NCBI GenBank assembly: GCA_964522605.1 | Contig: CAZFWV010000313.1 | Location: 1 to 8,084, forward strand | Direction of reading: 5' to 3' | Origin: CAVZLD01 sp964522605 | Lineage (GTDB): Bacteria; Planctomycetota; Planctomycetia; Pirellulales; Pirellulaceae | Length of the DNA: 8,084 nucleotides | In this document: positions 6,604-8,084 of the stretch, piece after piece | Position numbering within the stretch: the stretch's first letter is position 1 | How the letters are laid out: every line of letters begins with the position of its first letter | The notes under the pieces: generated by a model | Database searches by the model: none | Told to the model about the DNA's origin: nothing | Seen by the model: the letters and a program-made list of their open reading frames with translations, nothing else | Position numbers and translations under genes: made by a program

Positions 6604-7281
6604 CTAATCAAATTGCTCCAGGCTCAGGCAGAAATCCGGACCGACGATTCGCGACTGTGTCGTAATCGGAGCGGTCGACTTATAGGATTTTCCGTCGACT
6701 TCGAGCGGGTGCTGCGCATGACAACGGAGTTCCTGTCCCTGTCGCACCAAAACCACATCGTGACTCCAGTGACGGCAGACCACATGACTGGTCGGCGCCG
6801 GCCCCAGAATGCACGAGTGAGCCATCAGCAGAATGCCATCCGCGGCCGGTTGCGTTCGATGGTCGCTGAGGAAATCCAGTCGACTCGTCGAACTCAACGG
6901 ATGCGGCCGACGGAATCGCATCAGCAAGCTGGCTCCCAACTGCACTTCGTCTCCATCCGACAGCGGGCAAGACGCCGTGACCAATCGTCGATCAACTCGC
7001 GTCTCCGCCTGCGGCTGCAGGACATACCCTTCGCCGCGCCGAAGAATCGTGGCGTGCAGTCGAGATAGGTCGCCCTGGATCGGTATGTCTGCTCCCCCAT
7101 GCGGTACTGCCTGACCGAGGATCACGTCGTCTGCCAGGCAAACCAGGTAGCCACCGACCCCATCGACCCACAACAAAAACCGAGGACCCGGCCGTCGCTG
7201 ATTCGTCCACATGATTTGGGCGCCGTGATTCAACTGGGGAGCCATCGTGGTACTGTACACCGTCCGACCCCTATGCTGCAT
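6604..7281 (-). CDS. FHA-domain phosphopeptide-binding protein, probably with a second degenerate FHA lobe
   Basis: The longest form is 225 residues, with no TM segment or signal peptide, so cytoplasmic. Residues about 35-123 form an FHA domain: strand VILGQ, the hallmark SRLHA (73-77) whose Ser, Arg and His line the phosphothreonine pocket, and LSDGDEVQLG (107-116) near its end. The usual GR at the first loop is GQ here (56-57). Residues about 147-222 repeat the same outline (ILGPAPTSHVVC, then DVVLVRQGQELRCHA, then SRIVGPDFCLSLE) without the SRxH motif, suggesting an ancient second FHA fold that no longer binds phosphate. FHA domains usually read phosphothreonine made by Hanks kinases, which fits the kinase gene directly downstream. 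The start is uncertain: 7281 has AGG touching the ATG, while ATGs at 7245 and 7212 lack a clear ribosome site but keep the FHA domain whole. Confidence 0.82.
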   Translation of the reverse strand: MQHRGRTVYSTTMAPQLNHGAQIMWTNQRRPGPRFLLWVDGVGGYLVCLADDVILGQAVPHGGADIPIQGDLSRLHATILRRGEGYVLQPQAETRVDRRLVTASCPLSDGDEVQLGASLLMRFRRPHPLSSTSRLDFLSDHRTQPAADGILLMAHSCILGPAPTSHVVCRHWSHDVVLVRQGQELRCHAQHPLEVDGKSYKSTAPITTQSRIVGPDFCLSLEQFD

Positions 7282-7321
7282 CCTTTGTCATTGAATCGAC
7301 CTTCTGCAAGGAGACTGGTTT

Positions 7322-7350
7322 GGCGGTGCCGCGGCAGGCGTTGCACCGCC
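7322..7350. other. GC-rich hairpin between coiled-coil gene and FHA gene
   Basis: GGCGGTGC (7322-7329) pairs perfectly with GCACCGCC (7343-7350) around a 13-base loop. A competing 10-base palindrome, TGCCGCGGCA, lies at 7327-7336. On the minus strand no T-run follows the stem, so it is not a typical intrinsic terminator. It may protect the upstream mRNA end or attenuate read-through into the FHA-kinase operon. Confidence 0.4.
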
Positions 7351-7362
7351 TTCAGCTCCTCC

Positions 7363-8084
7363 TTACAGCTTCGGATCCGTCGTCACCTCGGCCGCCACCG
7401 TGGCCGTCTCAAGCTCACCATGAGTGAAGTACTCGGCAATCTGCGCCGCGATGTCCTCACCGACCGGCTCGTCCAGCGGAATCTCCTCGGCAAACTGGGC
7501 ATCCGTGTTCAACAGCCGCTCGGTCACGTCCAGCCGAGTTTCGACTTCACGCACCAAATCCTTGGCCCGGGCCAACAGGCTATCGTCCAGATTGAACTCA
7601 CTAGCCGTCTGGGCGACGGTCACCATCTTCTGCCGTGCCTCCAACTTCGCCACTTCGGCAATCAGCTGGCTCCGCGCCGACAACATCTGCTCCAGCTCCG
7701 TCCGTGCTGCCTCGAGGCTTTTCTGCCGCGCATTGAGCACACGACGCAGGTTGAACAGGGTTTCGTCATTCGTCTTGTACCGCTCAAAGCGGCTGGTCAT
7801 GTCGCGTCGAACCTGATCGATCGTGTACGAATGGCCAGCAAACACCACGAACGGTTCGCCGCGTTCCAGCTCGGCCTTCATTCGCATCAGGTTCTGCTTG
7901 TCCTGCCCCTGCCGCCGCTCCAGCCCCGCAACTTGCTCGCCAAGTCGCTCCAACGCAACTTCCTCCTTCACAATCAGGTGCTTGTTCCTCCGCACCTCCG
8001 GTTCCAGGTCGTCAATCATCTTCCGAGCTCGCTCGATCTGAAATTCGACCGGAACGCTGTCGGTCACCGACTGCTTTACCCAAC
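7363..8084 (-). CDS. Coiled-coil protein of unknown function (N-terminus beyond window)
   Basis: The frame is open to the right edge; 239 residues are visible, starting WVKQSVTDSVPVEF and ending TTDPKL. A GTG at 8067 could be read as a start, but the frame continues upstream with plausible residues and only a weak start there, so the gene probably begins outside the window, perhaps with a signal or membrane segment. About residues 14-75 and 93-196 are long charged helices with heptad-like Leu/Ile/Val/Ala spacing, typical of coiled coils. Between them is a short conserved-looking insert, PFVVFAGHSYTIDQV (77-91), probably a tight turn. The tail (from about 197) is acidic and likely flexible. 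The shape is reminiscent of PspA-like or Smc-like helical proteins, but no diagnostic motif is seen and no function is claimed. It is on the same strand as the signalling genes, 81 nt ahead of the FHA gene. Confidence 0.8.
   Translation of the reverse strand, partial: WVKQSVTDSVPVEFQIERARKMIDDLEPEVRRNKHLIVKEEVALERLGEQVAGLERRQGQDKQNLMRMKAELERGEPFVVFAGHSYTIDQVRRDMTSRFERYKTNDETLFNLRRVLNARQKSLEAARTELEQMLSARSQLIAEVAKLEARQKMVTVAQTASEFNLDDSLLARAKDLVREVETRLDVTERLLNTDAQFAEEIPLDEPVGEDIAAQIAEYFTHGELETATVAAEVTTDPKL

Noticed and set aside
7271..7291. A six-codon leader frame (MTKDAA) with AGAAGG upstream, overlapping the FHA start
   Set aside because: It could be a coupling leader peptide, but such short frames arise often by chance and no second signal supports it.

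Overview
The window looks like chromosomal DNA from a planctomycete, probably of the Pirellulales. The evidence is family resemblance from memory: a secreted sialate O-acetylesterase-type hydrolase, a Hanks-type kinase with a polytopic membrane tail, an FHA protein, an ECF-type sigma factor followed by a zinc-finger anti-sigma-like protein, and a moderately high-GC genome with tight gene packing. No rRNA, tRNA, CRISPR array or complete transposase gene was seen.

Layout. Bases 1-195 (+) are the 3' end of an unidentified gene cut by the window edge. Its stop codon lies in the outer end of a 134-bp foldback repeat (192-325), which resembles a non-autonomous mobile element (MITE). After about 240 nt of leader comes the secreted esterase gene (568-2184, +). 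It meets the rest of the window tail to tail with only 6 nt between stop codons.

Everything from 2191 to 8084 is on the minus strand. In transcription order: a coiled-coil protein whose N-terminus is beyond the window (8084-7363); an 81-nt gap holding a GC-rich hairpin; an FHA protein (7281-6604); a Ser/Thr kinase with about eight C-terminal membrane segments (6506-4467); a three-TM protein with a long low-complexity linker (4470-3289); a sigma-70/ECF-type factor (3233-2589); and a zinc-finger anti-sigma-like protein (2592-2191). Kinase/membrane protein and sigma/anti-sigma each overlap by 4 nt (ATGA), and the other gaps from FHA onward are under 100 nt, so FHA to anti-sigma is probably one operon.

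Working model (inference). A membrane-embedded kinase senses an envelope signal through its C-terminal domain. The FHA protein reads phosphothreonine on the kinase or a substrate. The three-TM protein is a partner or substrate. The output is a sigma factor held by the ZAS-like protein. No single component is new as a family, but the gene set forms a compact phospho-signalling-to-transcription module worth examining as a unit.
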